A stretch of 64,000 bases of DNA from Spirochaetota bacterium (GCA_029265615.1 JAJUIB010000002.1:1-64000); one strand, 5' to 3'; positions 8,702 to 17,129 are shown, numbered from the stretch's first letter. Made by a program: numbers and translations. The notes: generated by a model not told the origin, from the sequence alone.

Positions 8702-8745
8702 GATAAAGGCGCCGTGGGCGATCGCTCGTCCACGGCGCCTTTATC
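8702..8745. terminator. Perfect 16-bp inverted repeat between two leftward genes
   Basis: Arms 8702-8717 and 8730-8745 are exact complements, with a 12-nt loop. It lies after the stop of the acyl-CoA synthetase gene and upstream of the hydrogenase promoter. The arms end in GATAAA/TTTATC, but no U-tract follows on the minus strand, so it could be a terminator, an mRNA-stabilising hairpin or a protein-binding site. The rest of 8654-8838 shows nothing else I can name. Confidence 0.5.
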
Positions 8746-8838
8746 GATCCACCGGCGCGGCGTATCTTTCTGTGAACGTGTTAAGCGCGCGCGTACATGC
8801 GGAACGTATGCGGCACGTCGACGAGGTTTACACGCGGC

Positions 8839-10746
8839 TTAGGCGAAGAGCCCTGCGATCTCCCGCGCGTAGAGCTCGTTGATCGCGTGGCGCTTTATCT
8901 CCTGCTTGGCGGAAAGCTCTTTTCCCACTTCGAAGGGTTTAGCTAGGAGGGCGAAGCGGAAGACGCGCTCGAAGCTTTTGAACCCGTGGCGAGGCGAGAC
9001 CAAGTCGGTGATCTCGCTCTCGAAGAGCTCAAGGACCTCAGGCTGCTTGAGGAGGGTTTCGTAATCGACGATGGGAACGTTATTTTCCGTCGCCCATGCG
9101 GTCACCGCGTCCTCTTTGGGGACAATAAGAGCGGCAAGGTAGCGCTGATCCTGGCCAAGGACGACGGCAGTCTGGATGTAGGGGCTTTCGAGCAGTTTTT
9201 GCTCGATGGGGTTCGGCTCGACATTTTCGCCGCCCCGAAGGACGATCGTATCCTTTGCGCGCCCCGTGATTTTGAGTTCGCCGCGGCGGGTGAGCATGCC
9301 AAGGTCGCCCGTGTCGAGCCAGCCGTCCTCTTTGAGAACCCGCGCGGTGAGATCGGGCCGCTTGTAGTAGCCCTTCATGACCGAAGGGCCACGTGCCATG
9401 ATGAGGCCCTTGTGTCCGTAGGGGAGCTCCTTGCCGTTTTCGTCGACGATCTTGATCTCGGTGCCGCGGAGCGCGGGGCCAACGGTGCCGCTCACCGGGT
9501 GGTCCTGGAGCCGCACTGCGAGAACGGGTGCAGTTTCCGTAAGGCCGTAGCCCTCGAGGATGAGTACCCCCAGCGCGGCGAAGAAGCGGTCCACGGCGGG
9601 CGGCAGTGCTCCGCCGCCCGAGATGCCGGCGATAAAGCGGCCGCCGAGTTTCTGCTTCACCTTTCTAAATACGAGAAGATCGCCGAGGGCGGCAAGCGGT
9701 GTGATGAGGAGGAAGGGAATGAAGGCCGCCGCCGCTTCGAGTCTTCGGGAACGATGGTGGAACTCGGCCACGCGGCCGAGGACATGGTCACGCAGGTAGG
9801 CCCTCGCCTCGCCGACACCGACAAAAAAGGTGAAGAGCGCCTTTTTGAGGCCGCCCTGTTGGCGAATGCTACGGTACACCCCCTCCATCACCGATTCCCA
9901 GATGCGCGGCACGGAGGACATCCACTGTGGCCGCACGGCCTGGAAGTCGGCGAGCATCACCGAACCTATGGGCTTCGAATAGGCCACCGAGGATCCCGCG
10001 GCGAGGATCATGTACTGGGAGATGCGTTCGAAGACATGCCAGATTGGGAGGACCGAGAGGAAGATGTCGCCCGGTTTGAGGTGGATGATGCTGGGGATGT
10101 AGTCCGTCTGGTGGAGAAAGTTGCCATGGGTCAGCATAACCCCCTTGGGTTCGCCCGTTGTTCCTGAGGTGTAGATGAGGGTGGCAAGATCGTCCCGCGA
10201 GCCCTTTGCCGCCTCGGCGCGGTAGAATCCCGGCTCTGTAGCGACCTCCGCACGGCCAGCCGCATCGACTTCGGCGAAGCTCGAAACGGCGAGTTTTCGT
10301 GCCTCTGCTTCGGCGCGGGTGCTCGCCGAGGGCTCGTCAAAGAGAATGACGCGTGAAAGCATGGGCATCTTGTCGCGCCGGGCGAGCACTTTGTTGAGCT
10401 GGCGCTCGTTTTCCAGAATGGCAAGGCCGCATTCGCTCCACGAAAGAATGAAGGCAATCTCGTCCTCAGTCGCGTCGCAGCCGCGCGGTGCGTCGGCGGC
10501 GCCAAGGCCGAGGATGGCAAGATCGGCGACAAGCCATTCGCGGCGGTTGTCGGAGATGAGGCCCACATGGTCGCCCCGCTTGAGTCCGAGGCGTGTAAGC
10601 CCCGCGGCGAAAGCTTCGATGTCGGCAAGAAGCGCCGCATAGCTTCGGGGGACGAACTCGCCGGAACTGTCCTTATAGTACTGCGCGGCGGTGTCGGGTT
10701 GGCGGTCGGCCTGTTCGATGAACATGCGGGGGATGGTGTCGGCCAT
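8839..10746 (-). CDS. Long-chain acyl-CoA synthetase (AMP-forming ligase)
   Basis: This 635-residue ANL-superfamily enzyme activates fatty acids to acyl-CoA through an acyl-adenylate. The P-loop-like motif IYTSGTTGEPKGVMLTH is near residue 190, the A5 motif GYGLTETAPV follows in the middle, and GWLDTGDLG plus GRAKDTIVLRGGENVEP mark the hinge and C-terminal lobe. Length and the LPIWHVFER motif fit the FadD/FACS branch common in spirochaetes. The ATG at 10746 is selected by GAGGAGG; the longer reading has no site. A central hydrophobic stretch (FIPFLLITPLAALGDLLVF) suggests membrane association. It is a single-gene unit with its own promoter. Confidence 0.92.
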   Translation of the reverse strand: MADTIPRMFIEQADRQPDTAAQYYKDSSGEFVPRSYAALLADIEAFAAGLTRLGLKRGDHVGLISDNRREWLVADLAILGLGAADAPRGCDATEDEIAFILSWSECGLAILENERQLNKVLARRDKMPMLSRVILFDEPSASTRAEAEARKLAVSSFAEVDAAGRAEVATEPGFYRAEAAKGSRDDLATLIYTSGTTGEPKGVMLTHGNFLHQTDYIPSIIHLKPGDIFLSVLPIWHVFERISQYMILAAGSSVAYSKPIGSVMLADFQAVRPQWMSSVPRIWESVMEGVYRSIRQQGGLKKALFTFFVGVGEARAYLRDHVLGRVAEFHHRSRRLEAAAAFIPFLLITPLAALGDLLVFRKVKQKLGGRFIAGISGGGALPPAVDRFFAALGVLILEGYGLTETAPVLAVRLQDHPVSGTVGPALRGTEIKIVDENGKELPYGHKGLIMARGPSVMKGYYKRPDLTARVLKEDGWLDTGDLGMLTRRGELKITGRAKDTIVLRGGENVEPNPIEQKLLESPYIQTAVVLGQDQRYLAALIVPKEDAVTAWATENNVPIVDYETLLKQPEVLELFESEITDLVSPRHGFKSFERVFRFALLAKPFEVGKELSAKQEIKRHAINELYAREIAGLFA

Positions 10747-10766
10747 GGTTCCTCCTCTTGAATTAC

Positions 10767-10795
10767 ATAATAACAAAAAATGTAAAATTGTACAA
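10767..10795 (-). promoter_or_regulatory. Promoter of the acyl-CoA synthetase gene
   Basis: The minus strand reads TTGTAC, 17 nt, TATTAT within a strongly AT-rich block. The -10 box ends 20 nt before the ATG, leaving room for the GAGGAGG ribosome site, in contrast to the leaderless promoters elsewhere in the window. Confidence 0.7.
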
Positions 10796-10885
10796 GACGC
10801 AAACAATGACCGGTGTCACGATAAGTATAACCGAGATTGGCGCTTGAGGAAGTTCCGTGTAGGGGGGCTGCGGTCCGGAAGGGGG

Positions 10886-11881
10886 CTAGTCGTGCTCCAC
10901 CTTTACCGCGTCATTCGGCACTTCGCGGAGGTAGTCGTCGAGGAGGGAGCGCATCGCGGCAAGGCTTTCCGCGTTGCAGAGCTTCCAACGAAGGTGGTGG
11001 GCAAAGCTGAAGTTATCCGCGTAATAGAAGAAGAACTTTTGCGCACGGCTCAGCTGAAAATCCGTAGGCAGGTGCTCCTCGACAAGCGTGAGAAAGCGGA
11101 GCGCGGTCGCGCGCAGGTTCACGCATAGCTCAAAGGCGGGATCGGCACGTTTACCGCGGATGAGTGCGAATATCCACGGCCGCCGTGCGGCTTCACGGCC
11201 GATCATGATACCCGCCGGACCCGCCTCCGTCCGGCGCTTGTGCCAATCGGAAAAGCTCCGCACATCGCCGTTTCCCACGACGGGGAGGGGGAGTTCGCGA
11301 GCAAGGCGTGCAACATAGTCCCAGCGGCTTGTGCGCCTAAAGCGTTCGTCTTCGAGCCGCGGGTGGAGTGCGAGGAAGTCGAGGCCCGCTTCGGCTAGAC
11401 CCATGGCGAACGCGCGCAGGGCGCTGTAGTCGTTTTCTGGCCCGATGCGGAGTTTTGCCGACAGGGGTCGGGGCCAGACGCCGCGCGCAAGGGCGACGAG
11501 CGCACGGGCGCCTTCGGGATCGCGCATCCATGCGGCGCCCCCACCCGATCGTATGATGTGCGGGGCCGCACAGCCGAAATTGATGTCCGCTCCTGCCACG
11601 GGGCGGTCGGCGTTGCGTTCAAGCGCTTCGGCGAGGCGGTGGGGCTTTGTCGTGTAAAACTGAAGGACGGTCATTTCCGGCCTCGGGCCTGCGTCGAGGT
11701 ACCACGTTTCGTAGGGGGTGCCCGCCATGAACGCGCCTGAGCTTGCCATTTCCGTGTAGGCGAGATCGAGTCCGCCGAACTCAAGAACGAGCTCGCGGAG
11801 TGCCCGATGGGAAAGTCCCACCATGGGTGCAAGGATCAGGGCATCTTGGGGGAGATTGATCGGCACGCACGTGGTATACAC
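10886..11881 (-). CDS. dus: tRNA-dihydrouridine synthase
   Basis: This FMN-dependent enzyme reduces uridine to dihydrouridine in the tRNA D-loop. The N-terminal LAPMVGLSHRALREL is the family signature. The catalytic cysteine is in NFGCAAPHI near residue 102, where most Dus have NxGCP; the basic and FMN-contact residues appear in KLRIG and VVGNGDV and GIMIGREA. The protein is 331 residues, a usual length. The first codon is taken as GTG at 11881; a later start before LAPMVGL is possible, since no clear ribosome site is seen. It is divergent from the rpsP operon. Confidence 0.88.
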   Translation of the reverse strand: MYTTCVPINLPQDALILAPMVGLSHRALRELVLEFGGLDLAYTEMASSGAFMAGTPYETWYLDAGPRPEMTVLQFYTTKPHRLAEALERNADRPVAGADINFGCAAPHIIRSGGGAAWMRDPEGARALVALARGVWPRPLSAKLRIGPENDYSALRAFAMGLAEAGLDFLALHPRLEDERFRRTSRWDYVARLARELPLPVVGNGDVRSFSDWHKRRTEAGPAGIMIGREAARRPWIFALIRGKRADPAFELCVNLRATALRFLTLVEEHLPTDFQLSRAQKFFFYYADNFSFAHHLRWKLCNAESLAAMRSLLDDYLREVPNDAVKVEHD

Positions 11882-11942
11882 CGCAATGCTGCTTTGTTCC
11901 TAGCATCTCCATGGGGCGCCCTGAACGGCTCAGGCGGCTTAA

Positions 11943-11972
11943 TTGACGCGAAGGGCGCATGTGGTGTATACA
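11943..11972 (+). promoter_or_regulatory. Promoter of the rpsP-rplS operon
   Basis: TTGACG and TATACA are separated by 18 nt in the gap between the divergent dus and rpsP genes. It gives a leader of about 80 nt before rpsP. Confidence 0.6.
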
Positions 11973-12011
11973 TGATAACGCGTTTCCCGCTCCGGGCCCC
12001 CCGTCCGGGAA

Positions 12012-12039
12012 ATTGTGGTCGTAAGGGCGGGCCCACAAT
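12012..12039 (+). promoter_or_regulatory. Hairpin in the rpsP leader
   Basis: ATTGTGG (12012-12018) pairs with CCACAAT (12033-12039), just upstream of the AGGAGG ribosome site. It could influence S16 expression; this is inference from pairing alone. Confidence 0.3.
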
Positions 12040-12057
12040 CACGCAGGAGGACTTCTC

Positions 12058-12309
12058 ATGAGCGTCAAGATCAGACTCAAGCGCTTTGGTTCCAAGATGC
12101 GCCCCTTCTACCGCATCGTCGTCATGGATTCCCGTTCGCCCCGCGACGGCAGGACGATCGATGAACTCGGCCTCTACCACCCCATCGAGACCGAGGGTAA
12201 GCAGATACTCATCGATGAGGCAAAGGCGAAGGACTGGCTGTCCAAGGGCGCCCAGCCCACGGACACGGTTCGCGGCCTCCTCAACAAAAAGGGTATCCAC
12301 GTAAAGTAA
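12058..12309 (+). CDS. rpsP: Ribosomal protein bS16
   Basis: This 83-residue small-subunit protein is needed for 30S assembly. It opens with [10 protein letters not shown] and contains the family stretch [16 protein letters not shown] and the GLYHP segment, all diagnostic. A strong AGGAGGA site precedes the ATG. It is the first gene of a conserved operon with khpA, rimM, trmD and rplS, which links ribosome assembly and tRNA modification. Confidence 0.97.
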   Translation: MSVKIRLKRFGSKMRPFYRIVVMDSRSPRDGRTIDELGLYHPIETEGKQILIDEAKAKDWLSKGAQPTDTVRGLLNKKGIHVK

Positions 12310-12329
12310 AGGCCTAAGGGCGGGATCCT

Positions 12330-12362
12330 GCGCATTGCACGCGGTTGCGTGCGCTTCTGCGC
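12330..12362 (+). other. Two-tier hairpin between rpsP and khpA
   Basis: Inner stem GCACGC/GCGTGC (12337-12342 with 12347-12352) sits inside an outer GCGCA/TGCGC pairing (12330-12334 with 12358-12362). There is no T-tract, so it is more likely an intercistronic processing or stability element than a full terminator. Confidence 0.4.
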
Positions 12363-12392
12363 GGCCCGGCCGCCAGCCCTGAGGAGACATCC

Positions 12393-12626
12393 GTGGAACG
12401 CGATCTCGTCGAATACATCGCCAAGTCACTGGTGGACGATCCTGCGGCGGTGACGGTCAACGTCATCGAGGGGGACAAGTCCACGGTACTTGAGCTTCGC
12501 GTCGCGAACGACGATATCGGCAAGGTGATCGGCAAACATGGACGCATCGCCAAGGCGATACGCACCATTCTTTCCGCCGCTGCCTCCGCCGCCGATAAAC
12601 GGGTCGTTCTCGAGATCCTCGATTAA
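12393..12626 (+). CDS. khpA: KH-domain RNA-binding protein KhpA
   Basis: This is a 77-residue single KH domain with the GxxG loop in VIGKHGRIAKAIR (around residue 45). The GTG at 12393 is preferred over longer readings because GAGGAG lies just upstream and the resulting length matches the family. KhpA is an RNA chaperone linked to cell-size and division control in other bacteria and usually works with KhpB, which is not in this window. Its place between rpsP and rimM is widely conserved. Confidence 0.93.
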   Translation: MERDLVEYIAKSLVDDPAAVTVNVIEGDKSTVLELRVANDDIGKVIGKHGRIAKAIRTILSAAASAADKRVVLEILD

Positions 12627-12705
12627 GGCAAGGCTCCCGTCTCGGACTGCGGACTCCCACCCTTTGAGGGTGCCTGCAGTCTGGGGCGGCGCGAGAGGTA
12701 GAGAC

Positions 12706-13236
12706 ATGCCGTCCGACACTGCGCCCAAGAGGGACAAGCTCGCCGTCGCGCGCCTTGGCGCCCCTCGTGGCGTGCGGGGCGATCTCCGCGTCCAGAGCTA
12801 TTCAGGCGAGTTCGAACACCTCATGCGGCTCCGTGTTGTCGAACTCCGCGGCGAGGATCGGAGCCTCAGGCTGAAGGTCCTCCGTTGCGAGCGCGCCGGG
12901 GACGGCCTCACGATGGCCTTCGAGGGCTACACCACGCCCGAATCTGCCCGTGCCCTCACCGGCCTCGACATTGTCGTTGACCGTGGCGATGCCGCCCCAC
13001 TCGCCGAGAACGAGTGGTATGTGGCCGATTTGGTCGGTCTCGACCTCGTCGACGCTGGAGGACGGAAGCTTGCCCGCGTGCAAGGCGTGCTTTCGGGCGG
13101 CCCTGACCCCCTTCTCGAGGCGCTTTTGCCTGAGGGGCGCGTCGCTCTTGTCCCCTTCCGCAAGGAATTTGTCGGCCATGTCGATGTCGAGGGTGGCAGG
13201 GCCGAACTCCTTGCGCCCTGGATACTCGAAACATGA
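12706..13236 (+). CDS. rimM: Ribosome maturation factor RimM
   Basis: This 176-residue 30S maturation factor binds S19. The N-terminal domain begins LAVARLGAPRGVRGDLRVQ, which is the RimM signature, and the C-terminal PRC barrel covers about residues 100-170 (YVADLVGLDLVD through PFRKEFVGHVD). GAGAGG precedes the ATG weakly. Its stop overlaps the trmD start as ATGA. The 79-nt gap after khpA contains a CACCC/GGGTG hairpin near 12653-12670. Confidence 0.93.
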   Translation: MPSDTAPKRDKLAVARLGAPRGVRGDLRVQSYSGEFEHLMRLRVVELRGEDRSLRLKVLRCERAGDGLTMAFEGYTTPESARALTGLDIVVDRGDAAPLAENEWYVADLVGLDLVDAGGRKLARVQGVLSGGPDPLLEALLPEGRVALVPFRKEFVGHVDVEGGRAELLAPWILET

Positions 13237-14000
13237 AAATCACCGTCCTTACGCTTTTTCCGGAGATACTTCGCGGATTCTTCGAAAGTTCAATCATGGC
13301 GCGCGCCGTCAAAGCGGGACGCATCGAGTACGAGCTGGTCAACATCCGGGATTATGCGACGGACAGGCACCGGAAATGCGATGACGAAATCTTCGGCGGC
13401 GGTGCGGGCATGCTTATGCTTCCGGGGCCTTTGGGCCGTGCCCTGGATGCCCATGGTGCCCGAACGGCACGCACTGTCTTTGTGACGCCGTCGGGTCGCC
13501 TTTTCAACCAGGCTTACGCGGCGGACCTTGCTCGTGAAGAACGGCTTGTCGTCGTCTGCGGCCGCTACGAGGGTGTCGACCAGCGGATCATCGACGAGTA
13601 TGTGGACGACGAGATTTCGATCGGCGATTACGTCCTCTCAAGCGGCGAGGTCGCGGCGCTCGTGCTTGTCGATGCCGTCTACCGCCTCATTCCCGGCGTG
13701 ATCTCGGGGGAAAGCCTTGCGGAGGAGAGCTTTTCCGGCCATGGGCTACTCGAATATCCCCAGTATACACGGCCGGCTGTTTATGGTACAATAAAGGTCC
13801 CCGAAGTTCTGCTGTCGGGGCATCATGCGAACATCGCGGCGTGGCGACTCAAGGCGCAGATTCGCAAAACTCTGGCCTATCGCCCCGAGTTGTTTGCCTC
13901 CGCCGGCCTTCCCGATGAGGTGAGGCGGCTGCTCAAAGAAATAGTGACCGAAGGGGGAATAGATGAACCTTATCCAGAAGATTCAGGCTCCGCAGATTAA
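13233..14000 (+). CDS. trmD: tRNA (guanine-N1-)-methyltransferase TrmD
   Basis: This 255-residue SPOUT-family enzyme methylates G37 of tRNA and so prevents +1 frameshifting. The opening [11 protein letters not shown], the GGGAGMLM loop, [13 protein letters not shown] and the trefoil-knot SAM site [16 protein letters not shown] are all present. The start overlaps the rimM stop by 4 nt, and the last 38 nt of the gene overlap the start of rplS in another frame. Confidence 0.96.
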   Translation: MKITVLTLFPEILRGFFESSIMARAVKAGRIEYELVNIRDYATDRHRKCDDEIFGGGAGMLMLPGPLGRALDAHGARTARTVFVTPSGRLFNQAYAADLAREERLVVVCGRYEGVDQRIIDEYVDDEISIGDYVLSSGEVAALVLVDAVYRLIPGVISGESLAEESFSGHGLLEYPQYTRPAVYGTIKVPEVLLSGHHANIAAWRLKAQIRKTLAYRPELFASAGLPDEVRRLLKEIVTEGGIDEPYPEDSGSAD

Positions 14001-14349
14001 GTCCGATATCACGGCCTTCAATGTCGGCGATACCGTCCGTGTCCACTTCAAGATCATCGAGGGTAAGACCGAGCGTGTCCAGGCCTATGAGGGCCTGTGC
14101 ATCGCGATGAAAAACGGCGGCCTTCACAAGACCTTCACGGTTCGCAAGAACTCCTACGGCGTCGGCGTCGAGCGCGTGTTCCCGATGAATTCTCCGCGCA
14201 TCGAGAAGATCGAGGTCGTCCGCCTCGGCAAGGTGCGCCGCGCTAAGCTCTACTATATCCGCACGAAGATCGGCAAGAAAGCGAAGATCAAGGAGTACAT
14301 CCCCGTCTCCTCCAAGGCCGCCGCTCCTGCCGAGCAGCCCAAGGCCTAA
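13963..14349 (+). CDS. rplS: Ribosomal protein bL19
   Basis: This 128-residue large-subunit protein lies at the interface with 30S. The central [17 protein letters not shown] and [15 protein letters not shown] stretches and the [20 protein letters not shown] core are the family hallmarks. The alanine-rich tail ([10 protein letters not shown]) is an extension. The AGGGGG ribosome site lies inside trmD. The downstream gap (14350-14407) holds a GC-rich hairpin (CCGAGGGG with CCCCTTCGG) without a T-run. Confidence 0.96.
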   Translation: MNLIQKIQAPQIKSDITAFNVGDTVRVHFKIIEGKTERVQAYEGLCIAMKNGGLHKTFTVRKNSYGVGVERVFPMNSPRIEKIEVVRLGKVRRAKLYYIRTKIGKKAKIKEYIPVSSKAAAPAEQPKA

Positions 14350-14407
14350 GGTTTTAGGCCTAAGGCCCCGAGGGGGCTCATAGCGGCCCCTTCGGCCGAA
14401 CGCGCCG

Positions 14408-15706
14408 ATGCGGCCCCTGGGCTCTTCCGAGTTTTCCATTCTCCGACCAAGCGCCGGTTCCGGATTTTCGTTCCGGGCCGGCGCTTTCGTTTCGCTCCGT
14501 GTCGAGGAGCAGCTTGCGCCAGGCAGTTACCGTGTCGCCTCAGATGGCCGTGCGTTTGTCGTGCATACTGACCTTCCCCTCGAATGCGGAGCGGAGATCC
14601 GCGCTCGCGTCCAGCGCGATGTGGCGGGATCGGTGCTACGCATCGTTGCCCCCGGGGCCTCCAAGGCGAGGGTGCGTGAAGGAGGCCGTACCGCGGGCGA
14701 AAGCCGCGCTTCTATCGGCGATGCGCGTGCGGGGGAGCGCCGCGGCGTCCCGGCTGTCTCGCGCCATCCGTGGGGGATGGACGACGACGCGGTTTTGCGG
14801 CCTGTCCTGACCGCTCTCCATGCAGAAGGCTTTACGCCCGACACTGCAGCGCTTTCTCGCCTTAAGCGTCTTGTGCGCCGCGTTCCGTCTGGACGAAAGG
14901 CTGAGTGCGCGGCGCTGGCCGCGGCCCTCGAGGCAAAGGGTATCGCCGCGGACGAGGCCCTGGTCGCGGCGCTTGTGGAGCTCCCTAGCGCTGCAGACGC
15001 CGACGCGACAGGAGATGGCCAGTCCGGCGGGGGCAATGCGCGGCCTCATGACGGGGGGAGGGGGCGGCAGGCGAGCGACCGTGGTGAAGAGTTTGCAGGA
15101 TCGGGCGGTGCGGAGGCAGGGAGCGCGCAGTGCGAACGTGAGGAGGGCTTTGTGCGCGAAGTCCCCATGTCCGAACTCCCTACCGTCTTGGGTGCGTTTT
15201 TGCGCGCTTTGAGTTTCCGCGCCGCCGATAACGGCGCCGCCGTTATCGGCGGCGCTCCCTCAGCGCCTTCCGCCGTGTCGGCGGCGCTTACGGGTTTGTC
15301 GCGTTCCGCACTGTACCTCGGGCTGTTCAACCATGCACGGGGGGCTGTGGGAGCTTCGGTGCTCGTTCCCTTCAGCTTCTCGCTCGATTCGATTGATTTA
15401 CGCGGAAGACTGCGTATACTATTGCCCTATGCGCCGGGCGGCCGCTTTCGCCTCGATGCGAACTTTGTCGCCCGGAATACTGCCAACGGCGTCGCGACGA
15501 GGCCTTCGTCTTGGTCATTCAGCCTGCGTGCCGGTGGCGGTGCCGATGCCGAGCTCCTGTTCCATCCGGATCCGGAGCGCGAGGCGGCGAGCCGCCTGTT
15601 CCCGGTGTTTGCTCGCGGGCTTGCTACTTCAGGTTGCCATGCGCGGCTCGTGTCTTCCGATGCCGAGGCCGAGATTGGAGAAGGGGGGCTCGATATCGAT
15701 GCTTAG
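14408..15706 (+). CDS. FliK-like flagellar protein candidate (432 aa)
   Basis: The N-terminus (about 25-80: LAPGSYRVASDGRAFVVHT, LPLECGAEIRARV) resembles the N-terminal beta domain of FliK-like hook-length regulators. The middle is low-complexity and Gly/Ala/Arg-rich (about 205-245). The C-terminal 130 residues (ALYLGLFNHARGAVGASVLVPF onward) look like a FliK C-terminal-type beta/alpha domain. The next gene is a FlhB C-terminal fragment, and FliK is the known partner of FlhB in switching export specificity, which supports the call. It is not certain. No clear ribosome site supports the ATG at 14408. The coding sequence contains a perfect 17-bp inverted repeat. Confidence 0.55.
   Translation: MRPLGSSEFSILRPSAGSGFSFRAGAFVSLRVEEQLAPGSYRVASDGRAFVVHTDLPLECGAEIRARVQRDVAGSVLRIVAPGASKARVREGGRTAGESRASIGDARAGERRGVPAVSRHPWGMDDDAVLRPVLTALHAEGFTPDTAALSRLKRLVRRVPSGRKAECAALAAALEAKGIAADEALVAALVELPSAADADATGDGQSGGGNARPHDGGRGRQASDRGEEFAGSGGAEAGSAQCEREEGFVREVPMSELPTVLGAFLRALSFRAADNGAAVIGGAPSAPSAVSAALTGLSRSALYLGLFNHARGAVGASVLVPFSFSLDSIDLRGRLRILLPYAPGGRFRLDANFVARNTANGVATRPSSWSFSLRAGGGADAELLFHPDPEREAASRLFPVFARGLATSGCHARLVSSDAEAEIGEGGLDIDA
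15219..15255 (+). repeat. Perfect 17-bp inverted repeat inside the FliK-like gene
   Basis: Arms 15219-15235 and 15239-15255 are exact complements with a 3-nt spacer, forming a very stable hairpin within the coding sequence. It falls in the Ala/Gly-rich linker just before the C-terminal domain. Confidence 0.85.
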
Positions 15707-15953
15707 GGCCCGGAAAGCGGTTGCGCTCAAGTATGAAGGAGGGCTTCCCGCGCCCTTTCTTGTCGCGAAGGGTTCGGGACGGACCGCGCTCCGCCTCGAG
15801 GCTATCGCTCTAGAACTCGGCCTTCCCCTGGTGCGTGACGAGGCGCTCGCGGAGGCTTTGTTTCCGATCGACATCGGGGGCTTTGTCCCCGAGGAGTATT
15901 TCGAACTTGTTGCGAAGGTGTTTGCCTTCGTGAAGACCATAGAGGAACCATGA
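15699..15953 (+). CDS. Stand-alone FlhB C-terminal-domain protein (FhlB/FlhX-like, 84 aa)
   Basis: The protein corresponds to the part of the flagellar export switch FlhB that lies after the autocleavage site. VALKYEGGLPAPFLVAKGSG, the VRDEALAEALFPIDIGGFVP segment and the YFELVAKVFAFV helix match, while the NPTH cleavage motif and all membrane helices are absent. Such paralogues can substitute for the cleaved FlhB fragment in some species. AGGGGGG precedes the ATG, which overlaps the end of the FliK-like gene by 8 nt, and its stop overlaps the HD-GYP start as ATGA. A role in flagellar export is likely. Confidence 0.85.
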   Translation: MLRARKAVALKYEGGLPAPFLVAKGSGRTALRLEAIALELGLPLVRDEALAEALFPIDIGGFVPEEYFELVAKVFAFVKTIEEP

Positions 15954-16072
15954 AGAAACGGATCGCCCTGGATCAGATACAACCTGGATCGCGGTACACC
16001 GAGGATGTCTACATCGACGAGAAGAATCTTCTCGTGCCGGCGAATATCTCCGTCAAGCAGAAAGACCTTTAG
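15950..16072 (+). pseudogene. N-terminal part of the HD-GYP gene, ended by an in-frame TAG
   Basis: The reading frame beginning at the ATG that overlaps the fhlB-like stop encodes 40 residues (KKRIALDQIQPG, EDVYIDEKNLLVPAN, VKQKDL) and then hits TAG at 16070-16072. The next codon continues the same frame with VLKRWGVAFVLTEG. Together they make the small N-terminal DUF3391-like domain normally fused to HD-GYP proteins, so the TAG interrupts what was one gene. A single base change from CAG or GAG would explain it; a sequencing error or readthrough cannot be excluded. Confidence 0.75.
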
Positions 16073-17113
16073 GTGCTCAAGCGCTGGGGGGTGGCATTCG
16101 TACTCACCGAGGGCGAATTGATCGCCGAAGATGCGAAAAACGGGGGCGCAAAACCGCAGAGTGCGGCCTTGCCTTCCTCCGAGGCCACGCGGGAGCAGGG
16201 TTTTGCGGGGAGCCGCGAGCTCTATCGTCGGTATGTCGAGCTCGTCGACGGGCTTGCACAGGTGTTTGACCGGATCCGCAAGGGCGAGCCGGTCGAGTCC
16301 AAGGCGGTCGATCAGATCGCGCAGGGCGTACTTAAGCTCGTACGCGACGAGCGCGACGCGGCGATTTCCGCCATCCTCGCAAGCGAATCTCAAGGGGCCG
16401 AGCTCGCTAAGGCGGGCGTCAACACGGCGATTTTGTCCGCCGTGATTGGCCAGACGCTGAAGCTCCCCGCATACAAACTCACCTATCTGGTCTTGGGCGC
16501 ACTCCTGCATGATGTCGGCATGCTCCGCATCCCCGAGTCCATTTTGAAAAAGCAAGGAGGGCTTACCGACGAGGAGGCGCAAAAAATACGCGCCCATCCG
16601 CTGCTCTCCTATCGCATTGTGACGAAGGAGCTTCTCTATCCCGACGATGTCGGCATCATCGGCTTGCAACACCACGAGCGCTGGGACGGCGAAGGCTACC
16701 CGCGCAAAACGACGGGCGGCGATATCGATCCGCTTGCGCGCATAGTGTCCGTTGCCGACGCCTTCGAGGCGATGGTGAGCGAAAAGCCCTACCGCAACTC
16801 GATGATCGGCTACGTTGCGATGAAGACCCTGCTTTCGGATAATTCGCGGCGGTTTGACCCCGAGATTCTCAAGGCCTTCATCAAGTCCATGGGCATCTAC
16901 CCACTTGGTTCGACGGTCATCCTCAACAATGCTGCCATCGCCCGGGTGGTCGCGACTCATCCCGACGCCCCGCTCCGCCCCAAACTGCGGCTTCTCGTCG
17001 ACGAGTTCGGTAACCGCTTCGAGGGCGAGGAGGGGGAACTCGTCGATCTCCTGCTTGAGAAGACTCTGTTCATAGCGCGCGCGCTCGATCCGAAAGAGCT
17101 GGTCGGGAGTTAG
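16073..17113 (+). CDS. HD-GYP domain protein (c-di-GMP phosphodiesterase), downstream part of an interrupted gene
   Basis: The HD-GYP domain expected to hydrolyse cyclic di-GMP is complete: LLHDVGMLRIP carries the HD pair, HHERWDGEGYP the HHExxDGxGYP motif, and ADAFEAM and KPYR follow. The open frame begins with GTG directly after the TAG at 16070, so a separate protein could be made by re-initiation, but there is only a weak purine stretch upstream. Without the first 40 residues the N-terminal DUF3391-like domain would be damaged, although the catalytic domain is intact. Context with FliK-like and FlhB-like genes suggests a role in motility control. Confidence 0.88.
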   Translation: MLKRWGVAFVLTEGELIAEDAKNGGAKPQSAALPSSEATREQGFAGSRELYRRYVELVDGLAQVFDRIRKGEPVESKAVDQIAQGVLKLVRDERDAAISAILASESQGAELAKAGVNTAILSAVIGQTLKLPAYKLTYLVLGALLHDVGMLRIPESILKKQGGLTDEEAQKIRAHPLLSYRIVTKELLYPDDVGIIGLQHHERWDGEGYPRKTTGGDIDPLARIVSVADAFEAMVSEKPYRNSMIGYVAMKTLLSDNSRRFDPEILKAFIKSMGIYPLGSTVILNNAAIARVVATHPDAPLRPKLRLLVDEFGNRFEGEEGELVDLLLEKTLFIARALDPKELVGS

Positions 17114-17129
17114 CGGGCGTCGTGCAGTG

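Noticed and set aside
14350-14407. Intrinsic terminator after rplS
   Set aside because: The hairpin is GC-rich but imperfect and has no T-run; the genes beyond it appear to continue the same operon.
16070-16072. TAG recoded as an amino acid (for example pyrrolysine)
   Set aside because: TAG ends several clear genes in this window, and RF1 (prfA) is present and normal. A mutation or read error is simpler.
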